Shown: one piece after another, positions 37,953 to 46,663 of the stretch
How positions within the stretch are numbered: the first letter of the stretch is position 1
Layout: the number at the start of each line of letters is the position of its first letter
NCBI GenBank assembly: GCA_030651305.1
Contig: JAUSCI010000031.1
Coordinates: forward strand, 1 to 62,277
From: Sulfuritalea sp.
GTDB lineage: Bacteria; Pseudomonadota; Gammaproteobacteria; Burkholderiales; Rhodocyclaceae
Length of the DNA: 62,277 nucleotides
Direction: 5' to 3'
Notes under the pieces: generated by a model
What the model was told of the DNA's origin: nothing
Database searches by the model: none
The model's input: only the letters and a program-made list of their open reading frames with translations
Made by a program: the position numbers and the translations under genes

Positions 37953-40900
37953 TTAGTTCGCGAACATGCAACGCTCGGGCAGCGAATGTTGGCGCCCCGC
38001 CAAGACGACCTCAATTTGCTGAATCGGCATCGGTTTGCCGAACAAGTAGCCCTGGAAACTATCGCATCCCTTGTCGGCCAGGTGCGTGCGCTGTTCCACT
38101 GTTTCGACACCTTCGGCGATGATATTCAGGCCGAACGCGTCGCCCATGGTGATGATCGCCTGCACGATATTCTTGTCGCTGTCATCCGACACCAGATCGC
38201 GCACAAACGATTGGTCGATCTTGATCTGATCCAGGGGCAGTTTCTTCAGATACGACAGTGACGAGAAGCCGGTACCGAAATCATCCATCGATAAACAGAC
38301 ACCTAGCGCCTTGAGTTGATGCATCTTGCCGATAACGCTATCCACGTTGTCCAGCAGCAAGCTCTCGGTCAGTTCGAGCTTGAGGCAGGCCGGATCGACA
38401 CCTGACTCGGCTAGTGCCTGTTCCACTTGCGACACGAAACCGTCCTGCGCGAATTGCAGCGGGCTGACGTTCACCGCGACATGCAACTGGCGAGTACCCG
38501 CATCGTCCGACCATGCCTTGATCTGGGCACAAGCGGTATGCAGCACCCACTCGCCCATCGGCAGGATCAGCCCGGTTTCTTCCGCCAAAGCAATGAAAGC
38601 CGCCGGCAAGATCATGCCGCGTTCCGGATGCACCCAGCGCAGCAGCGCCTCGACGCCGATAATGCCTTTAGCATTGTGCACCTGTATCTGAAAATACAAT
38701 TGAAATTGTTGGCGGCCTATTGCATGGCGCAACTCATCTTCCATTTCCATGCGGTCTTCCAGCGCGGTCTGCATGGCGACATCGAAAAATCGAACCGCGT
38801 TGCGCCCCGCCGACTTGGCCTGATACATGGCGATATCGGCGTGCTTGATCAGGTTGTCAATGCTTTCTTCGCGACCACTGAACAATGCCACCCCAATGCT
38901 GGGGGTGGAATGAAATTCGTGGTCTTGCAGCAAATAGGGATGACTTAAGGTGGCGCGTATTGTCTGCGCCACTTTTCCGGCCTGACTGGCTGCCTCGTTC
39001 GCGTCACCGCTCAATGTTCCCAGCAGAACGACGAATTCATCCCCGCCCAGCCGAGACACGGTATCCAAATCACGAACGCAATGTTGCAGGCGTTGGGCAA
39101 CTTCGATCAGCAGCAGATCGCCCGTCTCGTGACCCTTGGTGTCATTGATCGCCTTGAAATGATCCAGGTCGATGAAGAGTGCGGCACCATGTTGCCCATG
39201 CCGCGCGCTGGCCGCCATGGACTGCCGTATCCGGTCGAACAGCAAGCGACGATTGGGCAGGCTGGTCAGCGGATCGAAAAATGCCAGATTGTAATTTTCC
39301 TCCTCGGATTTTTTTTGCCGCGTGATGTCGGAGAACGTCGCCACATAATTAATCACTTTGCCTGCGCTATTGGTGACCGCGGAAATCGCCAACCGTTCGG
39401 GATATACCGAGCCATCTTTTCGCCGATTCCAGATTTCGCCTTCCCAGAATTTATCGCGATTCAGACTCTCCCACATGAACTGGTAGAACTGAGCCTCCTG
39501 CCGGCCCGAATTCAATAGGGCGGGCGTCTTGCCCAGCACCTCGGCAGCGCTGTAACCGGTAACGGTGGTAAAGGCATGATTGACATTGAGGATGATGTTG
39601 TCGCCATCGGTAATGAGTATGCCTTCCTGCATTTCAAAAGCGGTCGCGGAAATGCGCAGCTCTCTTTCCAGCCGTTTGCGTTCGGCAATATCGCGACACG
39701 CACCATATACCTGGCCATTTGGCAGCAGCGCCGCGTTCAATTCCAAAGGAATTTTTTTCCCATCCTTCCGAATCAGCCGAATTTCGGAGACATGACGATC
39801 ACTGGAACAGAAAATCAGCCGGAATTCCAGGCGATAGCGATCACGCCAGTCTGGCGGGACCAGGTCGAATACGGTCATTCCGTACAATTCTTCGCGGCTG
39901 TGGCCCAGCATGGACGCGAACATGTCATTGGCGTACGATATCCGGCCGTCTTGCGAACAGATGAACGCGCCATCGGGCGCGCACCTCAGCGTCATTTGCA
40001 GTATGTCTTTGCTCTGGTGCAAGGATTCTTCGGCCAGCGTGCGTTCAACGGCAATCGAAACATGGGAAGCGATGGTCTTGGCCAAACGGACATCAGGAAT
40101 TGAAAACTGACGCGGCGCATCGAAATAGACCGTGAACTTGCCGAGCATCCGGCCATGCCGCAGCAGCGGAACAAAGCCGAAGGCACCGATGCCTTCCGCC
40201 CTGGTTACCGGTCTGAACCGGGCCAGCCGTTCATCGATTTCGATGTTATCGACAAAGACTGGCTGGGGATCAAGCTCGTCCAACAGCCACGGCGAGTTTC
40301 CATCCACGGCCTTGCGGTAGGCATTCGACAGACCGCGCCATGCCTCGAAATGAACGCGAGAATCGGAATCGAGCAGCAGAATCGAAACGCGGTCGGCTTT
40401 TAGCGTATTCAGGAAGGCATCCATCGCCGCCTCAAACACCTGGTCGAGCGAATCGGCGGAACTTACCGCCTTGCTCAGCATGTAGAGGGATTCGAACTCT
40501 CTCCGGTGCGCATTCTCCTGCTCCTCGGCCCGCTTGCGGTCGTTGATATCTTTGCCCACTACGCAGATCGCCCGCTGTCCCGCAAATGATGTGGCGATAC
40601 CGGTGGTTTCGACCCAGGTCTCGCTACCGTCCTGGCGAATCAATTTGAGCTCAATCGATTCGACACACTGGTCACCCTGCAGAATGCGCTGGACGCGCTC
40701 CATGGCTGCCGACTGGTAGTCCGGATGGATCACATGCAGAATCGACCCGCCGCAAAACTCCTCGGCCGTCTTGCCGCCCAGCAACTTGACGCATTCCTTG
40801 TTCAAGTGCTGTATGACGCCGGCGACATGGATCAACATCGGCAAGGGTAGTTGTTCGGACAAGACCCGGTAGCGCTCGGCATTTTCGTCCGCCAATTGTT

Positions 40901-41351
40901 CCACACGCTTGCGCGTAAAAACGTCGGTTTGCGTCCCTACCAGACGTAGCGGCTTGCCGTCCGCCGCATGTTCCACGGTCTTGATGCGTATGACCACCGA
41001 CTTGTGAGAGCCGTCCTTGCACCGCAGGCGGCACTCCTCGCAAAGCAGGGTAGATCCACCACTCAGATGAATTGCCAGTTGCCGTTGAATGCGTCCGCGA
41101 TCCTCCGGGTGCAGACGCCCGCTCCATTCTCCGAAACTGTCGCCAATTTCACTTTCGGAATAACCGAGCATGGAGGCCCAACCGGGTGAGAACCAGAAAG
41201 AACCAGTCGTCAAATCCCAGTCCCAGACACCGTGGCCGCTTACGTCCAACGCCAAACGGGCAAGCGTCTCCTGTCTATGCTTTACCCGGTTGGCGCATAT
41301 TCCACTTTCCCGTTCCACTGCCGGATCGGGCGAGAAAGCAAGAGTCGGCAT
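37953..41351 (-). CDS. PAS-PAS-GAF-PAS-PAS-GGDEF-EAL protein (c-di-GMP turnover)
   Basis: A 1132-residue cytosolic signalling protein with no membrane segment. Order: PAS (about 30-150), PAS (160-280), GAF (290-440), PAS (450-570), PAS (575-695), GGDEF (700-870) and EAL (880-1130). The cyclase signature is intact (RLGGDEFVVLLG) and the phosphodiesterase signature is EALLRW, with the DDFGTGFSSLSYL loop, so both activities are possible. It lies between two CZB protein genes on one strand, suggesting that those sense zinc or redox for it. The start ATG 41351 has no good Shine-Dalgarno sequence. Confidence 0.9.
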   Translation of the reverse strand: MPTLAFSPDPAVERESGICANRVKHRQETLARLALDVSGHGVWDWDLTTGSFWFSPGWASMLGYSESEIGDSFGEWSGRLHPEDRGRIQRQLAIHLSGGSTLLCEECRLRCKDGSHKSVVIRIKTVEHAADGKPLRLVGTQTDVFTRKRVEQLADENAERYRVLSEQLPLPMLIHVAGVIQHLNKECVKLLGGKTAEEFCGGSILHVIHPDYQSAAMERVQRILQGDQCVESIELKLIRQDGSETWVETTGIATSFAGQRAICVVGKDINDRKRAEEQENAHRREFESLYMLSKAVSSADSLDQVFEAAMDAFLNTLKADRVSILLLDSDSRVHFEAWRGLSNAYRKAVDGNSPWLLDELDPQPVFVDNIEIDERLARFRPVTRAEGIGAFGFVPLLRHGRMLGKFTVYFDAPRQFSIPDVRLAKTIASHVSIAVERTLAEESLHQSKDILQMTLRCAPDGAFICSQDGRISYANDMFASMLGHSREELYGMTVFDLVPPDWRDRYRLEFRLIFCSSDRHVSEIRLIRKDGKKIPLELNAALLPNGQVYGACRDIAERKRLERELRISATAFEMQEGILITDGDNIILNVNHAFTTVTGYSAAEVLGKTPALLNSGRQEAQFYQFMWESLNRDKFWEGEIWNRRKDGSVYPERLAISAVTNSAGKVINYVATFSDITRQKKSEEENYNLAFFDPLTSLPNRRLLFDRIRQSMAASARHGQHGAALFIDLDHFKAINDTKGHETGDLLLIEVAQRLQHCVRDLDTVSRLGGDEFVVLLGTLSGDANEAASQAGKVAQTIRATLSHPYLLQDHEFHSTPSIGVALFSGREESIDNLIKHADIAMYQAKSAGRNAVRFFDVAMQTALEDRMEMEDELRHAIGRQQFQLYFQIQVHNAKGIIGVEALLRWVHPERGMILPAAFIALAEETGLILPMGEWVLHTACAQIKAWSDDAGTRQLHVAVNVSPLQFAQDGFVSQVEQALAESGVDPACLKLELTESLLLDNVDSVIGKMHQLKALGVCLSMDDFGTGFSSLSYLKKLPLDQIKIDQSFVRDLVSDDSDKNIVQAIITMGDAFGLNIIAEGVETVEQRTHLADKGCDSFQGYLFGKPMPIQQIEVVLAGRQHSLPERCMFAN

Positions 41352-41399
41352 GAAGGAATGAAACGGTCCGATGCGTATGGAAGTCGCCCGAACAGGCGA

Positions 41400-41873
41400 T
41401 CAGTGGCTCTGCCCGCTTGAATTCCCCTGGTTTTCCATCCCCTTGGCGTAAAGGCGCACCAAAGCCAACTGAACGGCGTCGGAATGATGGCGGAAGCTCT
41501 TCGTGAGCGCGCCCGTCGCAGCGACGGCATTACCGTCGTGAACGTCGCTCAGAATGCCGCCTGCGCATAGATGGAACTCGGCATGTACCTTGCGCAACTG
41601 GGCGTACTCGGACAACTCGCCAAACCGGCTCTGGCCTTCACCGTGAATCCAATGTCCGAGTGAGCAGTTGTTGTCGACCGCGACCGTCGACACGCTCAGC
41701 GATTCCCCGGCATCGCCGCGAATCTGCGCCTCGAGTCGGGTCTTCCACGCGGCATGAGCATCAAGCGCCGACTTCATGTCGAGCCCATGGAAATGTTGAT
41801 CGTGATCGGCAAACTCCACCTTTGCCGGCAATTCGCCCGCCAGTGTGTTTCTCAGCCAACTGAGAATGCTCAT
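41400..41873 (-). CDS. Stand-alone single CZB-domain protein
   Basis: A 157-residue cytosolic protein with one CZB domain: DAHAAWKTRLEAQI, CSLGHWIHGEGQSRFGELSE and VHAEFHLCAGGI supply the complete zinc-ligand pattern. Start ATG 41873 follows GGGGAG. First gene of the CZB / GGDEF-EAL / tandem CZB cluster and divergent from the PhnD-kinase-regulator operon, sharing a 523-bp control region with three operator palindromes. It presumably acts in trans on a partner such as the GGDEF-EAL protein. Confidence 0.87.
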   Translation of the reverse strand: MSILSWLRNTLAGELPAKVEFADHDQHFHGLDMKSALDAHAAWKTRLEAQIRGDAGESLSVSTVAVDNNCSLGHWIHGEGQSRFGELSEYAQLRKVHAEFHLCAGGILSDVHDGNAVAATGALTKSFRHHSDAVQLALVRLYAKGMENQGNSSGQSH

Positions 41874-41932
41874 TTTCTTTTCTCCCCAAGGTCAAAAATA
41901 CAAATGATAAAAGCGTCGATAATTCTGTTGAG

Positions 41933-41948
41933 CAAATGCGCGCATTTG
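41933..41948. promoter_or_regulatory. Perfect 16-bp palindrome upstream of the CZB gene
   Basis: CAAATGCGCGCATTTG, 60 bp before the start at 41873. It is unlike the GTTAC family, so a second regulator may act here. Confidence 0.5.
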
Positions 41949-42059
41949 ATCGGAGGTATTTGAAATGTCGGCACGAAAGATAGCGATTGACTCCCCACGT
42001 TGTGCTGAACCCTGCAATGCCGGTCGGACCGGGAATGCCGGATTTGTTCACGCCATGAA

Positions 42060-42075
42060 GTTACTTTGCCGTAAC
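42060..42075. promoter_or_regulatory. Operator palindrome 4
   Basis: GTTACTTTGCCGTAAC, 187 bp before the CZB gene and 322 bp before the PhnD gene. Confidence 0.65.
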
Positions 42076-42367
42076 TTGTCATCGAGTTTTCGAAGCATCC
42101 CCAACCCGCGGCGCAGCAAGGCAAACCAAACGACCGGAGCCGGCGCCGACGGCGCGGCGTCCCATGCGCCAAGTCCTGTAGCGGATTCGCGGCGAAAGGA
42201 GCGACATTGCTTTGAGACGCGGAAAATTCACGATACGCACCGGAACACCCAGTTGTTGCTTTACAGGCAAGAACCATTCCATCAAAACAAAGCAACGTGC
42301 TTTCAGGAGATTGGAATCAGGTACCGCAGACTTCAGGCGGCCAGGCAGGGGGAAACGGGTTAAGATC

Positions 42368-42383
42368 GTTACCACACCGTAAC
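42368..42383. promoter_or_regulatory. Operator palindrome 5
   Basis: GTTACCACACCGTAAC, ending 13 bp before the PhnD-type gene start; binding here would cover its ribosome-binding region. Confidence 0.65.
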
Positions 42384-42396
42384 CGGCAGAGGCTCC

Positions 42397-43290
42397 ATGA
42401 CTCAGAACACGCCAATCTCGTTACGAAACCGTAACCGACGCCGCTGGCTGATCGAAAGCGGCTGCCTCGCTGCCGTCGGCCTCATCGGCCTGTCGCGCAA
42501 GTCGCAGGCGGCGGGCAGCAAGATCCGCGTCGGCATGACCCCGGCCTTCCTCCATGACCAGCACAAACTGCTGCGGGAGTGGAGCGATTACATGGCGGCT
42601 TCGCTGCAGCGACCGGTGGAATTCATCCAGCGCGACAGCTATCGCGAAACAATGGATCTGCTGCGCCTGGAGAAACTCGAATTTGCCTGGATCTGCGACT
42701 ACCCCTTCCTTCATCTCAAACAGGAAGTGCGTCTGCTGGCGGTGCCGCTTTATAGGGGGCGTCCCTATTACAGCTCCTACCTTATCGTGCGCAAGGACAA
42801 TACCCGGGTCAATTCGATAGGCGATCTGGCTGGCAGCGTGTTTGCCTATGCCGACCCGTATTCGAATACCGGCTACCTCTCGCCGCGTTACCATATCCGC
42901 CAGGTGGGGCGCGACCCCGCGACATTCTTTCGCAAGACCTTCTTCACCTGGTCGCATCGCAAGGTGGTCGAGGCGGTGGCCAGCGGCCTGGCTCACGGCG
43001 GCGCAGTCGACAGCTATATCTGGGACACCCTCGCCCACGTCGAGCCGGCGCTGGCAGCGCGTACGCGCGTGGTCTGGCGCTCGGCGGAATACGGCTTTCC
43101 ACCCTTTGTCAGCCACCACTCGGTTGCCGCTGACCAGTTTCAACTGATGCAGCGCCATCTGCTTGACATGTCCCGCAACGACGCCGGGCGACGCCTGCTC
43201 GAGCACATGTACCTGGACGGTTTCATTGTCGGCAGCCCCGCCCTGTATGACGGCGTCGCGCACATGATGCGCGCCTTTGGCGAAACCTGA
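42397..43290 (+). CDS. PhnD-type periplasmic oxyanion-binding protein
   Basis: A 297-residue exported binding protein. A twin-arginine-like leader (RNRNRRRWLIESGCLAAVGL) precedes the PhnD/phosphonate-binding fold: KIRVGMTPAFLHDQHKLLRE, LEFAWICDYPFLHLK, and FAYADPYSNTGYLSPRYHI, which matches the DP-S-SG-L ligand loop of the family. It is the first gene of an operon with a histidine kinase and sigma-54 regulator, the arrangement of AioX/ArxX, which present arsenite to the kinase, and similar in fold to the TtrS sensor. No ABC transporter genes are near, so it is a sensor and not an uptake protein. Confidence 0.87.
   Translation: MTQNTPISLRNRNRRRWLIESGCLAAVGLIGLSRKSQAAGSKIRVGMTPAFLHDQHKLLREWSDYMAASLQRPVEFIQRDSYRETMDLLRLEKLEFAWICDYPFLHLKQEVRLLAVPLYRGRPYYSSYLIVRKDNTRVNSIGDLAGSVFAYADPYSNTGYLSPRYHIRQVGRDPATFFRKTFFTWSHRKVVEAVASGLAHGGAVDSYIWDTLAHVEPALAARTRVVWRSAEYGFPPFVSHHSVAADQFQLMQRHLLDMSRNDAGRRLLEHMYLDGFIVGSPALYDGVAHMMRAFGET
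42420..42435. promoter_or_regulatory. Operator palindrome 6 (inside the PhnD-type gene)
   Basis: GTTACGAAACCGTAAC, at codons 8-13 of the PhnD-type gene. A location inside the start of the gene suits negative feedback, or the true start may be later. Confidence 0.6.
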
Positions 43291-43298
43291 GTGCTCCG

Positions 43299-44780
43299 GT
43301 GCGCTGGCTGTTCAATCTATCCTTTCGCCACAAGATCCCCTTGTGGACGTCCTTCCTGATCGGTTTTTCGATCCTGGTCGTCAGTGCCGCTCTGATGACG
43401 CGCGCCTACGACGACATGAAGCGCGCGGTGGTGATCAGCGCCGACAACCTGGCGCATACGCTGGCCAATACCGTGGCGCCGACGCTGTTGCACGACGACA
43501 CCTGGCGCGCCTTCGAGATCGTGCGCTCGCCCTTGCGCGCCGAGTTGGCCAGAACGCCGGTCCAGGTGGATGCCGTGGTGGTGCTCGGGCGGGACCTCAA
43601 GGTCTTCGTCTCCAGCGAACCCGACACGCTGCCCATGCTGAGCGAGGCGGCGACCCTGGGCGACGACTGGAAGCAATTGAGCGCACAACTGAGCGCGCCG
43701 AAGGCAACGACGTGGCCGCTGGTGCTGGAGCCCGACAACTCCAGCTACCTCTACCTGGCGCTGCCCGTCACCGACAAGGACGCGCAACTGGGGCACATGG
43801 TCCTGCGCTATTCGAAATCGGTGTTTCACCCGTGGTTCATCGATACCATCTGGCAGGCACTGGGCATCGGCCTGCTGGTGCTGGCGGTGCTGATTCCGAT
43901 CAACTGGTACTGGGGCGGCCGCATGGCGACGCCGCTGGTCGATCTGGCACAGCGCATGGGCATGATGCCGGCAGCCGTGCCGCAACCGCTGCCTCCCGAC
44001 CTCTACCCCTACGATGACGAACTCGGTCAGATGTTCAAGGCCTACGACCGCATGGTGCTGGCATTGCGCGACAAGGCGGCGCTGGAAAACCAAATGGTCA
44101 AATCGGAACGGCTGGCCGCGATCGGCCAACTCACCGCCGGCATCGCCCATGAAATAAACAACCCCTTGGCGGGGTTGATCACGTCGGTCGATACCCTGCG
44201 ACTGCAGCGCGACCTTGATCCGCGCGCGCTGCGTCACCTTGATCTCGTCGATCGCGGCCTGACGCAGATTCGCGATACGGTCGCCGCGCTGCTGGTACAA
44301 ACGCGCGTGCAGGCGCGACCGTTGAACCAGCACGACCTGGAGGATATCCATACCCTGATCCAGCCGCAGGTCGCCAAGCGCCGCATCCGGCTTGACTGGT
44401 CGGCGGCCATGCCCGCGGAATTGCCGGCGCCGGCCAGCCTGGTGCGCCAGATACTCATCAACCTGTTGCTCAACGCCGTGCAGGCGGCGGCCGAAGACGG
44501 TCACGTCAGCTTGTGGCTGGGCAGGAAAGACGACTCGGGTTCCTGTCTGTCGATGGTGGTGCGCAACGACGGAACGCTGCTCGACGAGGAACAGCTCGCC
44601 CATCTGTTCGAACCCTTCGCGTCCACTCGTTCCGGCGGGCACGGGCTGGGCTTGTGGGTGACCTACCAGATCGTGACCCAGCTCGAAGGTCGCATCGCCG
44701 CCCGGAACATCGATGGCCAGGTCGAGTTCGTGGTCAATCTGCCTCTTGGAGAAACCTCATGCAGCACCGCATCGGCCTGA
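43299..44780 (+). CDS. Sensor histidine kinase (AioS/ArxS-like position)
   Basis: A 493-residue membrane kinase. Two membrane helices (about 17-34 and 186-206) enclose a periplasmic domain of about 150 residues; a HAMP-like segment follows, then HisKA with the phosphorylated His in GIAHEINNPLAGL (H284) and an ATPase domain with N box LLLNAVQAAAEDG and G box GGHGLGLW. Starts at GTG 43299, eight bases after the PhnD gene, and its 3' end overlaps the regulator gene by 22 bp. The periplasmic part probably docks the binding protein encoded just upstream. Confidence 0.9.
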   Translation: MRWLFNLSFRHKIPLWTSFLIGFSILVVSAALMTRAYDDMKRAVVISADNLAHTLANTVAPTLLHDDTWRAFEIVRSPLRAELARTPVQVDAVVVLGRDLKVFVSSEPDTLPMLSEAATLGDDWKQLSAQLSAPKATTWPLVLEPDNSSYLYLALPVTDKDAQLGHMVLRYSKSVFHPWFIDTIWQALGIGLLVLAVLIPINWYWGGRMATPLVDLAQRMGMMPAAVPQPLPPDLYPYDDELGQMFKAYDRMVLALRDKAALENQMVKSERLAAIGQLTAGIAHEINNPLAGLITSVDTLRLQRDLDPRALRHLDLVDRGLTQIRDTVAALLVQTRVQARPLNQHDLEDIHTLIQPQVAKRRIRLDWSAAMPAELPAPASLVRQILINLLLNAVQAAAEDGHVSLWLGRKDDSGSCLSMVVRNDGTLLDEEQLAHLFEPFASTRSGGHGLGLWVTYQIVTQLEGRIAARNIDGQVEFVVNLPLGETSCSTASA

Positions 44781-46078
44781 TCGAGGACGACCTCATCATC
44801 GGCGAGGCGCTCACCGCGCGACTCGACTTTGAAGGCTTTACCTGCGACTGGTATCGCGACGGCAAGGCCGCCCGGCGCGGCCTCGGCCAGCGCCGCTACA
44901 GCGTGGTGGTGAGCGACATCAACCTGCCCGACATCAGCGGCGAAAAGCTGTTCCTCGAACTGCTCGACGGCGGCCAGGCGCTCGCTCCGTTCATTTTCAT
45001 CACCGGCTATGGCGCCATCGACCAGGCGGTGCGCCTGCTCAAGCTGGGAGCCCACGACTATGTCACCAAGCCCTTTGACGTGGGGGGGCTGATCGGCAAG
45101 ATCCGCGGATTGTGCGAGCGCCAGCAGCCGACGGCAAGCAGCGCCGCCGAGCTGGGCATTTCCACTCCCATGCGGCATATCGAGGGCCTGCTTCCGCGCC
45201 TGGCCGCAAGCCGCAGCGCGGTGCTGATCTCCGGCGAATCCGGCGCCGGCAAGGAACAGGTCGCGCGGGCGCTGCACCGTGCCGGCGACCGCGACGGCAA
45301 AACACCCTTCGTCGCGGTCAACTGCGGCGCGATTACGGAGAACCTGATCGAGTCGGAACTGTTCGGTCACGAGAAGGGCGCATTCACCGGCGCCGACCGC
45401 GAACGGCAAGGGGTCTTCGAGCAAGCCGATGGCGGTTCCCTGTTCCTCGACGAGATCGGCGAAATGCCGCCCTCGATGCAGGTCAAGCTGCTGCGCGCAA
45501 TCCAGGATCGCGCGGTCGTTCGCGTCGGCGGCGCCACCCCGCACAAGGTGGACATCCGGCTGATGTGCGCCACCCATCATGACCTGAAGGCGATGGTGGA
45601 GGCCGGCCAGTTCCGCGAGGACCTGTATTACCGGATTCACGTCATCCACCTGCATGTGCCGGCACTACGTGAGCGGCAGGAGGACATTCTGTGGCTGGCC
45701 GGGCGCTTTCTCGATGCGCGCACGATCCGGGGCGAGCCCCCGCGCACGCTGAATGCCGACGCCGAGCGCGCCTTGACCCGCTATCCGTGGCCGGGCAACG
45801 TGCGGGAACTGCAACACTGCCTGGAACGCGCCTGCGTTCTTTCACTTACCCCGTTGCTGAATGTCGAGAGCCTGTTCGGCACCGAAGGGCCAGCGGCGGA
45901 GGCCAACGATGGATTGCGGCAGCCGCTCAGCGACCATCTGCAGGAGTGCGAGCGTGTCTACATTCGCCGTGCGCTGACCGAGTGCGACGGCCGCATCGCC
46001 GACACTGCAGCCCTGCTTGGCATCAGCCGCAAGAACCTGTGGGAAAAAATACGCAAGCTGGAAATGGCCGAAGGCTGA
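44759..46078 (+). CDS. NtrC-type sigma-54-dependent response regulator
   Basis: A 439-residue regulator with a receiver domain (acidic pocket IEDD, phospho-acceptor D53 in [10 protein letters not shown], Lys in YVTKPFD), an AAA+ domain with [21 protein letters not shown] (the GAFTGA loop that contacts sigma-54) and [10 protein letters not shown], and a C-terminal Fis-type helix-turn-helix ([17 protein letters not shown]). It is co-transcribed with its kinase. I infer that it binds the six GTTAC-N6-GTAAC sites, since it is the only DNA-binding protein encoded in this part of the window. Confidence 0.92.
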   Translation: MQHRIGLIEDDLIIGEALTARLDFEGFTCDWYRDGKAARRGLGQRRYSVVVSDINLPDISGEKLFLELLDGGQALAPFIFITGYGAIDQAVRLLKLGAHDYVTKPFDVGGLIGKIRGLCERQQPTASSAAELGISTPMRHIEGLLPRLAASRSAVLISGESGAGKEQVARALHRAGDRDGKTPFVAVNCGAITENLIESELFGHEKGAFTGADRERQGVFEQADGGSLFLDEIGEMPPSMQVKLLRAIQDRAVVRVGGATPHKVDIRLMCATHHDLKAMVEAGQFREDLYYRIHVIHLHVPALRERQEDILWLAGRFLDARTIRGEPPRTLNADAERALTRYPWPGNVRELQHCLERACVLSLTPLLNVESLFGTEGPAAEANDGLRQPLSDHLQECERVYIRRALTECDGRIADTAALLGISRKNLWEKIRKLEMAEG

Positions 46079-46105
46079 ACGCCCTCGGCGCATTACCGCC
46101 CTTCG

Positions 46106-46548
46106 TCAAGTTTTTTGCGCCGGCTTGACCGCGCGGTGGAAGCCGAGCATGCCTTGGAACACCGTATCCACGGTCACCTCGACGAAACCCAGTTCGCGCA
46201 GCACGATCGACAGTTCTTCGGCGGTGTAGAACAGGTCCAGCGCGTCGATGAAATACTGCTTGAATTTGGTCGCGGCGGGACTGCTGCCGACGATCAGGCT
46301 GGTGAAATTCAGGCAGGCCTTGAGGTAGGTGTAATACAGGTTTTTCACGATCACGTTGCGCGGCCGCAGCATGTCGGAATGGTGAAAATGCCCGCCGGGC
46401 TTGAGCACGCGCAGGTTCTCCGTGAACACTTCGCGCACGCGCAGGTGGCGCGAGGCGAATTGCAGCGTGACGACATCGAAATGATTGTCGGGGAAGGGCA
46501 GGACATGCACGTCGCCGATGGTGCTCTTGATGTTGAAGCCCAGCGCCG
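46106..46548 (-). pseudogene. UbiE-like methyltransferase, C-terminal fragment
   Basis: A frame of about 147 codons encodes LPFPDNHFDVVTLQFASRHL, ENLRVLKPGGHFHHSDMLRP and a C-terminal UbiE-like part ending FHRAVKPAQKT. The SAM-binding N-terminal third is missing: upstream the homology stops and DNA from a sigma-54 activator gene begins. It converges with the response regulator gene at 46078. Probably inactive. Confidence 0.65.
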
Positions 46549-46663
46549 CACTTCCGCAGGATGGTCGCGGTTGAATTCCTCGACGTAATGGCGGACGAAT
46601 CAGCGTATGTCGTCCAGCCGCTCGCGCAGCGGCGTGATGTGTACGCGGATGACGTGAATGCGG
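46549..46663 (-). pseudogene. Fragment of a sigma-54 activator gene
   Basis: About 38 codons read RIHVIRVHITPLRERLDDIR, an in-frame TGA, then FVRHYVEEFNRDHP. This is the sensor II side of an NtrC-type AAA+ domain, compare [20 protein letters not shown] in the gene at 44759. It is cut on one side by the IS66 end and joined on the other to the methyltransferase fragment. Confidence 0.65.

Larger units (their letters stand above)
41874..42396. other. Divergent control region between the CZB and PhnD operons
   Basis: 523 bp with two GTTAC-N6-GTAAC palindromes (42060, 42368; a third lies just inside the next gene at 42420) and the perfect palindrome CAAATGCGCGCATTTG (41933-41948). No gene recognised; no clear sigma-54 promoter found on either strand. 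Confidence 0.6.

Noticed and set aside
39553-39572. GTAACCGGTAAC-like sequence inside the GGDEF-EAL gene
   Set aside because: The half-sites have the wrong order and spacing for the GTTAC-N6-GTAAC operator.
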